Of a stretch of DNA of 64,000 nt, positions 28,698 through 38,614 are shown piece by piece. The position numbers were made by a program, and so were the translations under genes. The notes below the pieces were generated by a model. That model was given only the letters and a program-made list of their open reading frames with translations, ran no database searches and was not told the origin of the DNA. Source of the stretch: Weissella kandleri (GTDB lineage Bacteria; Bacillota; Bacilli; Lactobacillales; Lactobacillaceae); the NCBI RefSeq assembly GCF_001438705.1, contig NZ_JQBP01000001.1, positions 26,581-90,580 on the forward strand, read 5' to 3'. The first letter of the stretch is position 1. Every line of letters starts with the position of its first letter.

Positions 28698-28763
28698 AAA
28701 ATTACCCAGACTTATAGTAAGATCTAGGCGGGTAATGTAGATGATAAAAAATTTTAAATTTGG

Positions 28764-28792
28764 TATACAGGCGATTTATTATATTTTATAAT
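28764..28792 (+). promoter_or_regulatory. glf promoter
   Basis: TATACA (28764-28769), 17-bp spacer, perfect TATAAT (28787-28792). glf can thus be expressed apart from the two glycosyltransferase genes. Confidence 0.6.
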
Positions 28793-28852
28793 GTGAAACA
28801 GAACTCGCTTTGGTTGGGGCTAAAGTGAGATAGATGAAATGAGGGATAAGTA

Positions 28853-30034
28853 ATGGCATTAAATGATAAAAATTATGATTATTTGATCGTGGGAGCTGGG
28901 CCATACGGTTCGATTTTTGCGTATGAAGCAGCGAAGCGGGGAAAGCGTTCTCTAATCGTTGAAAAGCGGCCACATATTGGTGGGAACATGTATACGCATA
29001 CTGAACACGGAATCACCGTGCATGATTTTGGAGCGCATATTTTCCATACGGACAACAAAGAAGTTTGGGATTATATCCGTCAATTTGCTGATTTTAATGG
29101 TTACCAAAATCAAGTTGTTGCCAATTACAAAGGCTCACTTTATAATTTGCCATTCAATATGAATACCTTCTATGAAATGTGGGGGACGAAGACGCCGGAT
29201 GAAGCGAAGGCTAAAATTGATGAGCAAAAGGCTGAAGCAGTGGCTGCAATGGATGGAAAAGCTCCGCGCAATTTGGAAGAACAAGCCATCTCTTTGATTG
29301 GAACTGAAATTTATGAAAAGCTCATCAAGGGATATACTGAAAAGCAATGGGGCCGGAAAGCAACTGATTTGCCTGCCTTTATTATTAAGCGTTTGCCGGT
29401 TCGTTTCATTTATGATAATAATTATTTCAATCACCGTTACCAAGGGATCCCTGTTGGTGGATATACCCAAATTTTTGAACGCTTGATTCTGGATAATGAT
29501 TTAATCGATGTTCAAGTCAATACTGATTTCTTTGCCCACCGGGATGAGTATTTAGCCGAGTTCCCACGGATTATTTATACGGGAATGATTGACCAATTCT
29601 TTGATTATAAGTTTGGTGAATTAGAGTATCGTTCGCTACGCTTTGAAACGGAAACGGTTGATTCTGATAATTACCAAGGGAATGCGGTGATTAATTATAC
29701 AGATGCTGAGACCCCATATACACGAGTAATGGAATGGCGGCATTTTGATGGCTTAGCTGATGAAGGTAAGTCTGTGATTACCCGCGAGTACCCACAAGCC
29801 TGGGATCGCACGAAGGAAGCTTATTATCCAGTTAATGATGATAAGAATATGGCGATGTACAAGCAATATGCTAAAGCTGCGCGTGAAGAGCATTCTGAAG
29901 TGCTCTTTGGGGGGCGACTAGGTCAATATCGTTACTTCGATATGGATCAAGTGATTAATGCGGTCTTTAATGATTTGCGGCATGAATTTGATTTGCCAGC
30001 CGAATTTAATTTTGCTCATGATGAAGTAAAATAA
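28853..30034 (+). CDS. glf: UDP-galactopyranose mutase
   Basis: 393 residues. FAD-binding GAGPYG at 14-19, then R-P-H-I-G-G-N-M-Y, Y-T-E-K-Q-W-G and the C-terminal G-G-R-L-G-Q-Y-R-Y-F-D-M-D-Q-V, all characteristic. This reduced flavoenzyme interconverts UDP-Galp and UDP-Galf. It supplies the donor for the GlfT-like enzyme upstream. SD GGGATAAG is weak to moderate. A strong bidirectional terminator follows. Confidence 0.97.
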   Translation: MALNDKNYDYLIVGAGPYGSIFAYEAAKRGKRSLIVEKRPHIGGNMYTHTEHGITVHDFGAHIFHTDNKEVWDYIRQFADFNGYQNQVVANYKGSLYNLPFNMNTFYEMWGTKTPDEAKAKIDEQKAEAVAAMDGKAPRNLEEQAISLIGTEIYEKLIKGYTEKQWGRKATDLPAFIIKRLPVRFIYDNNYFNHRYQGIPVGGYTQIFERLILDNDLIDVQVNTDFFAHRDEYLAEFPRIIYTGMIDQFFDYKFGELEYRSLRFETETVDSDNYQGNAVINYTDAETPYTRVMEWRHFDGLADEGKSVITREYPQAWDRTKEAYYPVNDDKNMAMYKQYAKAAREEHSEVLFGGRLGQYRYFDMDQVINAVFNDLRHEFDLPAEFNFAHDEVK

Positions 30035-30049
30035 TTAATAATTTTAGTA

Positions 30050-30084
30050 AAAAGGGCTTACACCTCATTGGCGTAAGCCCTTTT
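30050..30084. terminator. Terminator after glf
   Basis: A 12-bp perfect stem (30050-30061 with 30073-30084) with A and T runs at the ends. Confidence 0.9.
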
Positions 30085-30155
30085 GTGATAAGCTTTCATT
30101 TCCAATTGATGTTTTCTAGTGTGAATATGCGACGACCAATTTATGGATAGATAGA

Positions 30156-30185
30156 TTGGCTTAGCTTTAGATTTTTTAGTATAAT
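30156..30185 (+). promoter_or_regulatory. relQ operon promoter
   Basis: TTGGCT (30156-30161), 18-bp spacer, TATAAT (30180-30185). It gives a leader of about 70 nt. Confidence 0.6.
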
Positions 30186-30263
30186 AAAAATTGGCTGTAT
30201 TCGGACAAATAAACCGGTTACAACATCTCAAAGAGCATAGTCTTTGGAGTAGGAGAGAATGAA

Positions 30264-30917
30264 ATGATTGAAAATTGGCAGAATTTTTTACGCCCGTACG
30301 AACAAGCGGTGGCTGAATTAAAAGTTAAGTTTCGCGCTTTACGAGAAGAATATATACAAACTGGGGTTGAAACGCCAATTGAATTTGTGACGGGACGTGT
30401 TAAAAGTGTTGATGCAATTAAAGAGAAATTAGTACGACGGCATGTTGATGAGGATCGAATTGAGCAAGACATGCAAGATTTAGCTGGGATTCGGATTATG
30501 ACGCAGTTTACCAATGATATTTATACTGTGGTTGATTTAATTCGTGCGCGGAATGATATGGTGGTTTTGGAAGAGCGCGATTATGTGACTAATTCTAAGC
30601 CATCAGGTTATCGTTCATATCATATTGTGATTGAATACCCAATTGAAACAGCGCAGGGTGAACGTAAAATTTTAGCTGAAATTCAAATTCGGACCATGCA
30701 AATGAACGTTTGGGCAACGATTGAACATGCTATGAATTACAAATATGACGGGACCTATCCCGAAGATATGGAAGATAAATTGCGTGAAGTAGCTGAATTG
30801 ACCTTTAAGGTGGACGATTTATTCCAAGAAATGCATCAAGAAATTAGTGAATCACAACATGCTTTACGGAATCACACGAAACGAGATCATGTACAGGATG
30901 AGAATAACAATTTATAA
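30264..30917 (+). CDS. relQ: Small alarmone synthetase (RelQ/YjbM type GTP pyrophosphokinase)
   Basis: 217 residues, synthetase domain only. Family motifs are intact: V-T-G-R-V-K-S near 40, D-L-A-G-I-R-I, R-D-Y-V-x-N-x-K-P-S-G-Y-R-S-Y-H, and E-I-Q-I-R-T-M-x-M-x-x-W-A-x-x-E-H. No hydrolase, TGS or ACT domain. It forms (p)ppGpp from GTP/GDP and ATP. SD GGAG is upstream. It begins the relQ-nadK-rluD set equivalent to yjbM-N-O of B. subtilis. Confidence 0.95.
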   Translation: MIENWQNFLRPYEQAVAELKVKFRALREEYIQTGVETPIEFVTGRVKSVDAIKEKLVRRHVDEDRIEQDMQDLAGIRIMTQFTNDIYTVVDLIRARNDMVVLEERDYVTNSKPSGYRSYHIVIEYPIETAQGERKILAEIQIRTMQMNVWATIEHAMNYKYDGTYPEDMEDKLREVAELTFKVDDLFQEMHQEISESQHALRNHTKRDHVQDENNNL

Positions 30918-31710
30918 GAATCAAGGTTCGCGGTCCAAAGCGGTCGCCAACATTTTGCAGATGTTATTAAACAAGCATCCCCAGGAATTTATTTTTGATG
31001 ATCAGCATCCGGAAGTGGTGATTAGTGTTGGTGGGGATGGAACATTGTTAGCTGCCTTTCAAAAATATAAGAATGAAGTGGAACAGGTTCGGTTTATTGG
31101 GGTGCATACAGGTCATCTCGGTTTTTATGCCGATTGGCAGGAATTTGAACTAGATCAATTAGTAACCTCTTTGCTAAACTCACAAGGTCAAATGGTCCAA
31201 TATCCATTATTGGCTACGCAAACGCATTATCATGATGGACAAGAAGTTACGAATTTAGCTTTAAATGAAGCCTCAATTAAACAAGTGACAGGGACTTTAG
31301 CGGTCGATGTTTACCTAGATGGTGAAATATTTGAACGCTTTCGGGGCGACGGTCTGACAGCCGCTACGCCAACCGGGTCGACGGCTTATAATAAAGCGAT
31401 TGGGGGGGCTGTATTGCATCCTAGCTTGGCTAGTATTCAACTAGCTGAAATTGCTTCGATTAATAATCGGGTCTTTCGGACATTAGGATCGCCCTTAGTT
31501 GTGGGACCAGACGAGACCATTCGTATTGTTCCACTCAAAGAACAACAGTCAGTCATTATTACACATGATCTTTTAAATGAAACAAGTAATCAGGTGGATT
31601 GGATTGAATTTAAAGTGGCAAAAGAACGCATATCGTTTGTGAGCTATCGACATACCCCATTCTGGCATCGGGTGCGCAATAGTTTTATTGGAGATGAGGT
31701 TGTAGATTAA
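30898..31710 (+). CDS. nadK: NAD kinase
   Basis: 270 residues from the chosen start. ATP-binding GGDGT at 45-49, N-E-A-S region, and G-D-G-L-T-x-A-T-P-T-G-S-T-A-Y-N loop. Makes NADP from NAD. ATGs at 30847, 30889 and 30898 are all in frame; the last gives the family N terminus (M-R-I-T-I-Y-K-N-Q), though no start has a good SD. It overlaps relQ by 20 nt and the pseudouridine synthase by 1 nt, indicating translational coupling. Confidence 0.93.
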   Translation: MRITIYKNQGSRSKAVANILQMLLNKHPQEFIFDDQHPEVVISVGGDGTLLAAFQKYKNEVEQVRFIGVHTGHLGFYADWQEFELDQLVTSLLNSQGQMVQYPLLATQTHYHDGQEVTNLALNEASIKQVTGTLAVDVYLDGEIFERFRGDGLTAATPTGSTAYNKAIGGAVLHPSLASIQLAEIASINNRVFRTLGSPLVVGPDETIRIVPLKEQQSVIITHDLLNETSNQVDWIEFKVAKERISFVSYRHTPFWHRVRNSFIGDEVVD

Positions 31711-32621
31711 TGGCAAGTTTTAGTTGGATTAAGCAAGAAGCAGGGCAAACTAAGCTCAAGACCTTTTTAGCTGAACGTGGAGTATCGCATCGCATGTTTA
31801 GCATTATTAGGCGTGGTGGCGGGCGCCTCTTATTAGATGGTCGGCCCGTGAAGACGGTTGATTTAATTGATGAGGGCCAACGTGTGACGGTGATTATGCC
31901 CCCCGAGGCTAGTAATGAAACGTTAGCGGATTCTAACTTGCCATTGCCCATTCTTTTTGAAGATGATAACTTTTTGGTGGTGAATAAACCCGCTGGTGTG
32001 ACTTCCGTGCCAGGGAAAGCCGATCGAGAAACTACGATGGTTAACCGTGTGAAGGGTTATTTGGTGCAGGAAGGGGCGAAAGATTTGGTCCCCCACGTCG
32101 TTACACGATTGGACCGCTTTACATCAGGGGTTGCGTTGTTAGCCAAGCATCGGTTTGCTCATGGTTTGTTAGATAAAGCTTTGAAGGAACATACCGTTGA
32201 TAAGCGTTATTTGGCCCTCGTTGATGGTAATTTAACGGATGATCATGGCGTGATTGATTTACCGATTGGTCGAATGGATGATGACTTTATTCGGCGGGAA
32301 GTGCGTGAGGATGGGAAACCATCTATGACGGAATACTGGGTTGTACGCAGGTATGGAAATCAAACTTTGGTTAAAGTGCAGCTGCATACGGGACGAACAC
32401 ACCAAATTCGGGTGCATTTCAAAGCCTTAGGACACCCCTTAGTGGGAGATGAAATTTATGGTGGACCCATGAATCGGGGAGCCAATCGCCAGATGTTGCA
32501 CGCTTATTGGATTCAATGGTTTGATCCGTTTGCGCAGTACCAACGGCATTGTCAAGCTGATATTCCAGAAGATATGCAAGTAATCTTAGGGGATTTTAAC
32601 TTGCAAGATATCATAGATTAA
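31710..32621 (+). CDS. RluA-family 23S rRNA pseudouridine synthase
   Basis: 303 residues. Catalytic aspartate in T-R-L-D-R-F-T-S-G (usual H-R-L-D-R-x-T-S-G, first His replaced by Thr), followed by K-R-Y-L-A-L-V and G-R-T-H-Q-I-R-V-H. The N terminus has an S4-like segment. This is the RluD/YjbO type that modifies 23S rRNA helix 69 or similar sites; the exact uridine is not certain. Third gene of the relQ operon. Confidence 0.92.
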   Translation: MASFSWIKQEAGQTKLKTFLAERGVSHRMFSIIRRGGGRLLLDGRPVKTVDLIDEGQRVTVIMPPEASNETLADSNLPLPILFEDDNFLVVNKPAGVTSVPGKADRETTMVNRVKGYLVQEGAKDLVPHVVTRLDRFTSGVALLAKHRFAHGLLDKALKEHTVDKRYLALVDGNLTDDHGVIDLPIGRMDDDFIRREVREDGKPSMTEYWVVRRYGNQTLVKVQLHTGRTHQIRVHFKALGHPLVGDEIYGGPMNRGANRQMLHAYWIQWFDPFAQYQRHCQADIPEDMQVILGDFNLQDIID

Positions 32622-32655
32622 ATTCTAGCGAGCGTTAAATCATTGTAAGAATGGC

Positions 32656-32685
32656 TTAACGTTGGTATACATAAGTTGATAATAT
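32656..32685 (+). promoter_or_regulatory. Possible mgtE promoter
   Basis: TTAACG (32656-32661), 18-bp spacer, TAATAT (32680-32685). The leader is too short for a magnesium M-box. Confidence 0.45.
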
Positions 32686-32705
32686 AGAAAATAGGGGTGA
32701 ATGGC

Positions 32706-34067
32706 ATGGAAACAACTGAATTACGTGATGAGATTATTCCAGTTTATCAACAATTGTTTCGTGCTTTAGAACGTGGTCAAGAGCGGACCTTTCACACGGT
32801 TTTTGATGATTTGCATAACTATGACCAAGCACAAATTTTTCAAGCATTAAGTGCCCAGCAACGGCGCCAATTAATTGAATGGGTCGACCCCGTGAATTTA
32901 GCGGACGTTTTTGACTTGATTGATCCCGAGACGATTGATGAACAGGAATATTTGTCAGAAATGACTCCGCAGTATGCGGCGAAACTTTTAAATGCGATGT
33001 ATGTTGATAATGCGGTCGACTTATTAGGAATTATGCCTGATGTGCAACGCCAACGTTATTTGCAACAATTAGCTCCGGAAGACGCCAAAGAGATGCGCGA
33101 ATTGTTGGGCTACGCTGATCAAACGGCGGGATCGTTGATGTCAACGGAATATGTTGCCGTTGATCTGAATTTAACAATTGGCGAAGCATTGGTGGAAGTT
33201 AAACGACAGGCATCTGAGTCAGAGCAAATTATCTATATTTACGTGCTCGACCATCAAAAATTAGCGGGAGTTATTTCTTTAAAAAGTTTAATTATTCATG
33301 CCGATGATGAGCAAGTCGTCGATGTTATGACGCAAAATTTGGTGACGGCTTTACCCAATGAAGATCAAGAAAATGTTGCCCGTTTAATGGCCGATTATGA
33401 CTTGGTGGCGTTACCTGTTGTGAGTCAAGATGATCAGATGCTGGGAATTATTATGATTGATGACATCTTGGACGTGATTGAAGCGGAAAGTGCGGAAGAT
33501 TATGAACGTTTTGCCGGAGTGCATAACGTTGACTTTGAGGAAAGCCCCTTTCAATCGGTGGTTAAACGGCTCCCTTGGCTGTTGATTTTAGTCTTTTTGG
33601 GCTTGGGAACGGCTTCGGTTATTAAGCATTACGATCTCGTCGTACAACAATTACCCCTTTTAGCTGTTTTTATTACGTTGATTACTGGAACAGCTGGAAA
33701 TGCAGGAACGCAATCCTTAGCGGTGGCGATTCGGCGAATTACCTTGCATGAGCATCCTGGTGTTTGGCGGATGATTGGGGTCGAAGTATTAATTGGATTA
33801 TTAATGGGATTATTAGCTGGCAGCACGATTTTTCTAGTGGTTTGGTTGTGGACTAAAATCTGGCTCTTCGGCTTAGCGGTCGGCTTAGCAATGGCATGTG
33901 CGATTACGGTCGCGAATTTAGCGGGGACGGTGGTGCCATGGTTGATGAGTAAGGTCAAAATAGATCCAGCGGTGGCTTCAGGACCTTTTATTTCGACATT
34001 AAGTGATTTGACATCGGTTGTTATTTATTTTAATATCGCCGAATGGTTATTAGGTTTGCATTTTTAA
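32706..34067 (+). CDS. mgtE: MgtE-family magnesium transporter
   Basis: 453 residues. N-terminal superhelical domain (about 1-130), a pair of CBS domains (about 135-260), a connecting plug helix, and five membrane helices (about 290-452) with the pore motif region T-G-T-A-G-N-A-G-T-Q-S. Mg2+ gated channel/transporter. A GTG at 32697 is in frame; SD AGGGG lies 8 nt before the ATG at 32706. Often located after yjbO in Firmicutes, as here. Confidence 0.95.
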   Translation: METTELRDEIIPVYQQLFRALERGQERTFHTVFDDLHNYDQAQIFQALSAQQRRQLIEWVDPVNLADVFDLIDPETIDEQEYLSEMTPQYAAKLLNAMYVDNAVDLLGIMPDVQRQRYLQQLAPEDAKEMRELLGYADQTAGSLMSTEYVAVDLNLTIGEALVEVKRQASESEQIIYIYVLDHQKLAGVISLKSLIIHADDEQVVDVMTQNLVTALPNEDQENVARLMADYDLVALPVVSQDDQMLGIIMIDDILDVIEAESAEDYERFAGVHNVDFEESPFQSVVKRLPWLLILVFLGLGTASVIKHYDLVVQQLPLLAVFITLITGTAGNAGTQSLAVAIRRITLHEHPGVWRMIGVEVLIGLLMGLLAGSTIFLVVWLWTKIWLFGLAVGLAMACAITVANLAGTVVPWLMSKVKIDPAVASGPFISTLSDLTSVVIYFNIAEWLLGLHF

Positions 34068-34144
34068 TGCTGGATTGGAACAAATTAAAACAAGTAAAAG
34101 TTAGGTTGAGTGGCAGAACTTGATGAAAGGGAGTATAACAAATT

Positions 34145-35362
34145 GTGGTAAATCAAAATAAATTTAATTATTTACAAGTTATTTTATTAGGGGTGCTAAG
34201 TGCCTTTGCTGTTTTTTCAATGGATTTTTATTTGCCGGGGCTCCCTGGGCTGCAACATGATTTTCACACCACGGCTTCTTTGGCTCAGCTTACAATTACG
34301 GCATCGTTAATTGGGCTGGGGGTTGGGCAATTATTTGTGGGCCCTTGGTCAGATAAAATTGGGCGGCGTCAACCGCTTTTAATTGGAACTTTTATCTTTG
34401 CTGTGACCTCATTTTTAATCAGTATTTCGACGAATATTAGTTGGATGATTGCTTTACGATTTTTACAAGGTTTGTCAGGTTCAGTTGGCATTGTTTTATC
34501 ATTAGCGATTATTACGGATTCGTTTAATGGTCCTAGTCTAACACGCCAGATTGCCATTAATCAGGCTATTAATGGGATCTTTCCAATTATTGCGCCCGTT
34601 TTGGGTGGTATGGTTGTGGCATTGAGCAATTGGCAGATGACTTTTGTGATTTTGATGACGATTGGGTTATTATTATTCGTGGCGGTATTTTTCGGCTTGC
34701 CTGAAACAAAGCAAAAATCACCGCAAGTTCAGTCGGTAGACTTCGAGCAGCCTAGTTCACTAGGGGCATCTTTGAAACTTCAGGGGCGTGAGTATTTAAA
34801 ATTAGCGCACAAAAAGAACTTCATGACTTACTTGTGGGTGCAAACCTTTATGATGGCTGCCTTATTTGCGTATATTTCGGGCTCATCCTTTGTTTTGGAA
34901 AATATTTTTCATTTAAATGTGACACTGTTTGGATTGGTATATGCGCTTAATGGGGTCGGGATGACGGTGATGACAGCCTTAGCTGGAAGTTTGGCACCAA
35001 AATACGGTGAACGGCGAGTCTTAGGCTGGTTTATTATTTACGGTCTGCTAGGTGGTACCATTTTGTTGACGACGACCTTAATGGGCCCCCGCTTAGGTGG
35101 AGTGTTGCTCGCCTTTTTCATGATTACATCAGCGGTCGGTGGTGTGCAGGGGATGGCTACTTCCTTAGCGATGCAAGGTCAACAGGCGCATTCTGGGAGT
35201 GCGTCAGCCTTGTTGGGGACTTCGCGTTATGCGATTGGCGGTTTGATGTCCCCTTTGGTCGGTATGTTTGGAACGCAGACTATTTTGCCATTAGCGAGCT
35301 TAATTTTGGGGGTCCAATTGTTGGCTGGTGGATGCTTTTGGCGTTCACAAGAAAATCAATAA
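34145..35362 (+). CDS. Bcr/CflA-type MFS drug exporter (first copy)
   Basis: 405 residues, 12 hydrophobic helices. Starts F-S-M-D-F-Y-L-P-G-L-P, with motif A as G-x-W-S-D-K-I-G-R-R between helices 2 and 3 and R-x-x-Q-G in helix 4 (R-F-L-Q-G). The family exports bicyclomycin, chloramphenicol or sulfonamides, or metabolites; the substrate is unknown. GTG start with SD AAAGGGAG about 11 nt upstream. Lies between mgtE and the alaS T-box without its own clear promoter. Confidence 0.88.
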   Translation: MVNQNKFNYLQVILLGVLSAFAVFSMDFYLPGLPGLQHDFHTTASLAQLTITASLIGLGVGQLFVGPWSDKIGRRQPLLIGTFIFAVTSFLISISTNISWMIALRFLQGLSGSVGIVLSLAIITDSFNGPSLTRQIAINQAINGIFPIIAPVLGGMVVALSNWQMTFVILMTIGLLLFVAVFFGLPETKQKSPQVQSVDFEQPSSLGASLKLQGREYLKLAHKKNFMTYLWVQTFMMAALFAYISGSSFVLENIFHLNVTLFGLVYALNGVGMTVMTALAGSLAPKYGERRVLGWFIIYGLLGGTILLTTTLMGPRLGGVLLAFFMITSAVGGVQGMATSLAMQGQQAHSGSASALLGTSRYAIGGLMSPLVGMFGTQTILPLASLILGVQLLAGGCFWRSQENQ

Positions 35363-35388
35363 GTTTGAAATAAAATTAAGAAGAAATA

Positions 35389-35616
35389 TGTTATACTTTT
35401 ACTAGGACATACGGTTTAAGTCAATGGTTTTAGAGACGTCATGGGTGGTGCAAATGACGCTAAACTTAAAACGGGCTACCAACGTAATGATATTCAAGTT
35501 TTTGAATCGCGAGCCAGCGTTATCGGTCTTATGAGAGGTAATGGAGGTAGATCTGCATTGCAATCAGGGTGGTACCGCGAGGATTTCGTCCCTGACTGTA
35601 AGAGGTCTATTTTTTT
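35389..35616 (+). promoter_or_regulatory. Promoter and T-box riboswitch controlling alaS
   Basis: An extended -10 (TGTTATACT, 35389-35397) starts a leader of about 210 nt. It contains a stem I region with CGTCAT/ATGACG pairing around a GGGTGGTG loop, GCT at 35475-35477 as a candidate alanine specifier (less certain), and the T-box AGGGTGGTACCGCG at 35566-35579. The terminator pairs TAGATCT (35548-35554) with AGGTCTA (35603-35609) and CAATCAGGG with CCCTGACTG, ending in seven Ts, so T-box and terminator exclude one another. Confidence 0.88.
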
Positions 35617-35652
35617 ATTAGTATAAGTAATTTAAAATAAGAGGTGCAGAAC

Positions 35653-38295
35653 ATGAAAGAACTATCATCGGCTGAGATTCGTTCAATGTTTTTACGTTTT
35701 TTTGAAAGTAAAGGACATAGTATTGAACCATCACAGTCATTAATTCCAAAAGACGATCCAACTTTATTATGGATTAATTCTGGAGTTGCCACTTTAAAAA
35801 AGTACTTTGATGGAAGGGTCATTCCTGAAAATCATCGGATTACGAATGCGCAAAAATCAATTCGGACCAATGATATTGAAAACGTCGGTTATACGGCGCG
35901 TCACCACACTTTATTTGAAATGTTGGGTAATTTTTCAATTGGTGATTACTTTAAAAAAGAAGTGATTCCTTGGGCCTGGGAGCTTTTGACTAGTCCTGAA
36001 TGGTATGCCTTGGATCCTGATAATTTGTATATTACCGTTTATCCAGATGACCAAGAAGCTAAGGATCTTTGGCTATCAGTAGGGGTAGCGCCTGACCATT
36101 TGTATGAAGAACCTGATAATTTTTGGGATATTGGTGAAGGACCTTCTGGACCGGATACGGAGATTTTCTACGATCGGGGAGCTAAATTTGATGCTGATGA
36201 TTCAGCTGAAAATTACCCTGGGGGTGAAAATGAGCGATATCTAGAAATTTGGAATATTGTCTTTTCACAATTTAACCATTTGCCTGGCTTAACAAATCAT
36301 GCAGACTATCCAGAATTGCCACATAAGAATATTGATACTGGGATGGGATTGGAACGTTTGGTTTCAATTTTCCAACACGCGGATACCAATTTTGAAACAG
36401 ACTTGTTTATGCCGTTGATTCGGGCCACTGAGCAATTGTCGGGGCAGTATCATTACGGTGAAAGTGGCGATAAAGATATTTCCTTTAAAGTGATTGCTGA
36501 CCATGCTCGTGCAGTTACCTTTGCAATCGGGGATGGGGCTTTGCCTTCTAATGAAGGTCGGGGTTATATTATCCGTCGTTTGCTCCGACGCGCAGTCTTG
36601 CACGGCCGGAAGTTAGGCATTCAAAAAGCCTTCTTGGAAGAATTGGTACCAGTGGTCGGCGATATTATGGTTGATTACTATCCTGAAGTCAAAGCCAATG
36701 CCGAGTACATTAGTTCAATTGTTGTCGCTGAAGAAGAGCGCTTTAGTAAAACATTGTCGGATGGCCTTGACTTATTGAATTCAGTCATCGCTGAACAAAA
36801 GCAAGGGCAAGAAATTGATGGGGCAGTGGCCTTTAAGTTGTATGATACCTATGGTTTCCCATATGAATTAACCGTGGAAGCCGCTGAGGATGCCGGCATG
36901 ACGGTTGATCGAGATGGCTTTGATCAAGCGATGGCCGCGCAAAAAGAACGTGCGCGGGCTGCTCGTTCGGATTCAGCTTCCATGGGGATTCAAAATGAAC
37001 TTTTGACTGATTTAAAGGTGCCATCAGAATACGTTGGTTGGTCTGAATTGACTGTTGAAGCAACTGAATTGACGGCGTTAATTAAAAATAATACGCTGGT
37101 AGATGCCACTGATGACGGTCAGGTGCAAGCTTTGTTTGCCAAAACCCCATTCTATGCTGAAATGGGTGGTCAGGTTGCTGATCATGGAACTATCAAAAAT
37201 GAAGCTGGTGAAGTGGTAGCACAAGTCGTGGACGTGCAAAATGCGCCCAACGGACAACACTTGCACACCTTGCAGCTCTTAGCCCCAATTCAACAGGGCG
37301 GAACTTATCGCTTAGATGTGGATCGGGCTTATCATGCAGCTGTTTCAAAGAATCACACGGCTACGCACATGTTGGACCAAGCTTTACGTAACATTTTGGG
37401 TGAGCACACTACGCAGGCTGGTTCTTTGGTGAATGCAGATGAATTGCGATATGACTTTACTTACAATGGAGCAGTCGATTCAGCTAAGTTACAAGAAATT
37501 GAAGATTTAGTGAACGCTAAAATTATTGAAAACTTACCTGTAACCTGGGTCGAAACAGACCTGGAGTCAGCCAAAAAGTTAGGCGCAGTTGCTGTCTTTA
37601 CTGAAAAGTATGGTGAAAAAGTGCGGGTCGTTTCCATTGGTGACTTTAATGCTGAATTTGACGGTGGAACGCATGTGAATTCGACCGCTGAAATTGGAAT
37701 GTTTAAAATTATCAGTGAATCCGGAACTGGGGCTGGTGTACGACGGATTGAAGCCGTGACTGGGGAAGGACTAATGAAATATGTCCAAAATCAAAACCAG
37801 TTATTAACACAAGTTGCACAAACGGTTAAGGCGCCTGAATTAGCGGATGTACCAAATAAGGTTGTGGCTTTGCAAGACAGTTTGAAAGATGCGCAACGTC
37901 AAATTAGTGGCTTGGAGAAGAAGCTAGCTAATCAAGCGGCAGCAAGTGCTTTTGATCAAGTGCAAACTGCAGGGAATTGGAGTTATATTGCAACTGAATT
38001 GGCGGTTGAATCCATGGACGCTTTGCGTGAAACGGCAGATAGCTGGAAGCAAAATACGCCATCAGATGTTTTGATTTTGGCAGCTAACTTAGGTGAGAAA
38101 GTTAACCTTTTGGTAGCAATGAGTCCTGCGGCGAATGCGCAAGGCCTAAAGGCTGGTGATTTGATTAAAGCTATCGCCCCAGCCATTGGTGGTGGCGGTG
38201 GTGGCCGTGCTGACATGGCTCAAGCCGGTGGTAAGAACCCAGCTGGGATTTCTGATGCGTTTGCCGCAGCACAAAAATGGCTGACAACTGAGTAA
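35653..38295 (+). CDS. alaS: Alanyl-tRNA synthetase
   Basis: 880 residues. Class II aminoacylation domain ([12 protein letters not shown]), editing domain with HxxxH (H-T-A-T-H), and a C-terminal oligomerisation domain with a Gly-rich G-G-G-G-G-G-R-A. The second half of the editing zinc site, normally C-G-G-T-H, reads D-G-G-T-H (cysteine replaced by aspartate). A GTG at 35644 is in frame; the ATG at 35653 with SD GAGGT is chosen. Regulated by the T-box upstream and followed by ireB and ruvX, the usual order. Confidence 0.97.
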   Translation: MKELSSAEIRSMFLRFFESKGHSIEPSQSLIPKDDPTLLWINSGVATLKKYFDGRVIPENHRITNAQKSIRTNDIENVGYTARHHTLFEMLGNFSIGDYFKKEVIPWAWELLTSPEWYALDPDNLYITVYPDDQEAKDLWLSVGVAPDHLYEEPDNFWDIGEGPSGPDTEIFYDRGAKFDADDSAENYPGGENERYLEIWNIVFSQFNHLPGLTNHADYPELPHKNIDTGMGLERLVSIFQHADTNFETDLFMPLIRATEQLSGQYHYGESGDKDISFKVIADHARAVTFAIGDGALPSNEGRGYIIRRLLRRAVLHGRKLGIQKAFLEELVPVVGDIMVDYYPEVKANAEYISSIVVAEEERFSKTLSDGLDLLNSVIAEQKQGQEIDGAVAFKLYDTYGFPYELTVEAAEDAGMTVDRDGFDQAMAAQKERARAARSDSASMGIQNELLTDLKVPSEYVGWSELTVEATELTALIKNNTLVDATDDGQVQALFAKTPFYAEMGGQVADHGTIKNEAGEVVAQVVDVQNAPNGQHLHTLQLLAPIQQGGTYRLDVDRAYHAAVSKNHTATHMLDQALRNILGEHTTQAGSLVNADELRYDFTYNGAVDSAKLQEIEDLVNAKIIENLPVTWVETDLESAKKLGAVAVFTEKYGEKVRVVSIGDFNAEFDGGTHVNSTAEIGMFKIISESGTGAGVRRIEAVTGEGLMKYVQNQNQLLTQVAQTVKAPELADVPNKVVALQDSLKDAQRQISGLEKKLANQAAASAFDQVQTAGNWSYIATELAVESMDALRETADSWKQNTPSDVLILAANLGEKVNLLVAMSPAANAQGLKAGDLIKAIAPAIGGGGGGRADMAQAGGKNPAGISDAFAAAQKWLTTE

Positions 38296-38308
38296 TATAG
38301 TGTACAAT
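38281..38308 (+). promoter_or_regulatory. Possible promoter for ireB-ruvX-DUF1292 genes
   Basis: CTGACA (38281-38286), 16-bp spacer, TACAAT (38303-38308), overlapping the 3' end of alaS. A small CTTCTA/TAGAAG hairpin precedes the SD of ireB. Confidence 0.45.
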
Positions 38309-38362
38309 ATAGTTAAAGTATGGACAGGACTGTAGCTTCTATATTTAGAAGGGAGAACACTT

Positions 38363-38614
38363 ATGGCAGTTAATGAAAATACAACCGTTTTTAAGATCAA
38401 TGATAGTAATCAATTAGATGTACGCCAAACGCTAGAGATTGTTTACGAAGCGCTGGAGGAAAAAGGTTATAATCCGATTAACCAAATTGTTGGTTATATT
38501 ATTTCTGGTGACCCCGCCTACATCCCACGCAATAATGATGCTCGGAATTTAATTCGCCGTTATGAACGGGATGATATTATTGAAGCGTTAGTAAAGGATT
38601 ATTTGAAGAAATGA
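38363..38614 (+). CDS. ireB: IreB-family regulatory phosphoprotein (DUF965, UPF0297)
   Basis: 83 residues, standard length. The N-terminal N-E-N-T-T-V-F-K holds the threonines phosphorylated by the PASTA kinase IreK in Enterococcus, and the core [18 protein letters not shown] is the family signature with one variation. In Enterococcus it tunes cephalosporin tolerance. SD GAAGGGAG precedes the ATG; it overlaps ruvX by 4 nt. Confidence 0.92.
   Translation: MAVNENTTVFKINDSNQLDVRQTLEIVYEALEEKGYNPINQIVGYIISGDPAYIPRNNDARNLIRRYERDDIIEALVKDYLKK

Noticed and set aside
32622-32705. Magnesium riboswitch before mgtE
   Set aside because: Only about 80 nt lie between the genes, too short for an M-box, and no matching stems are seen.
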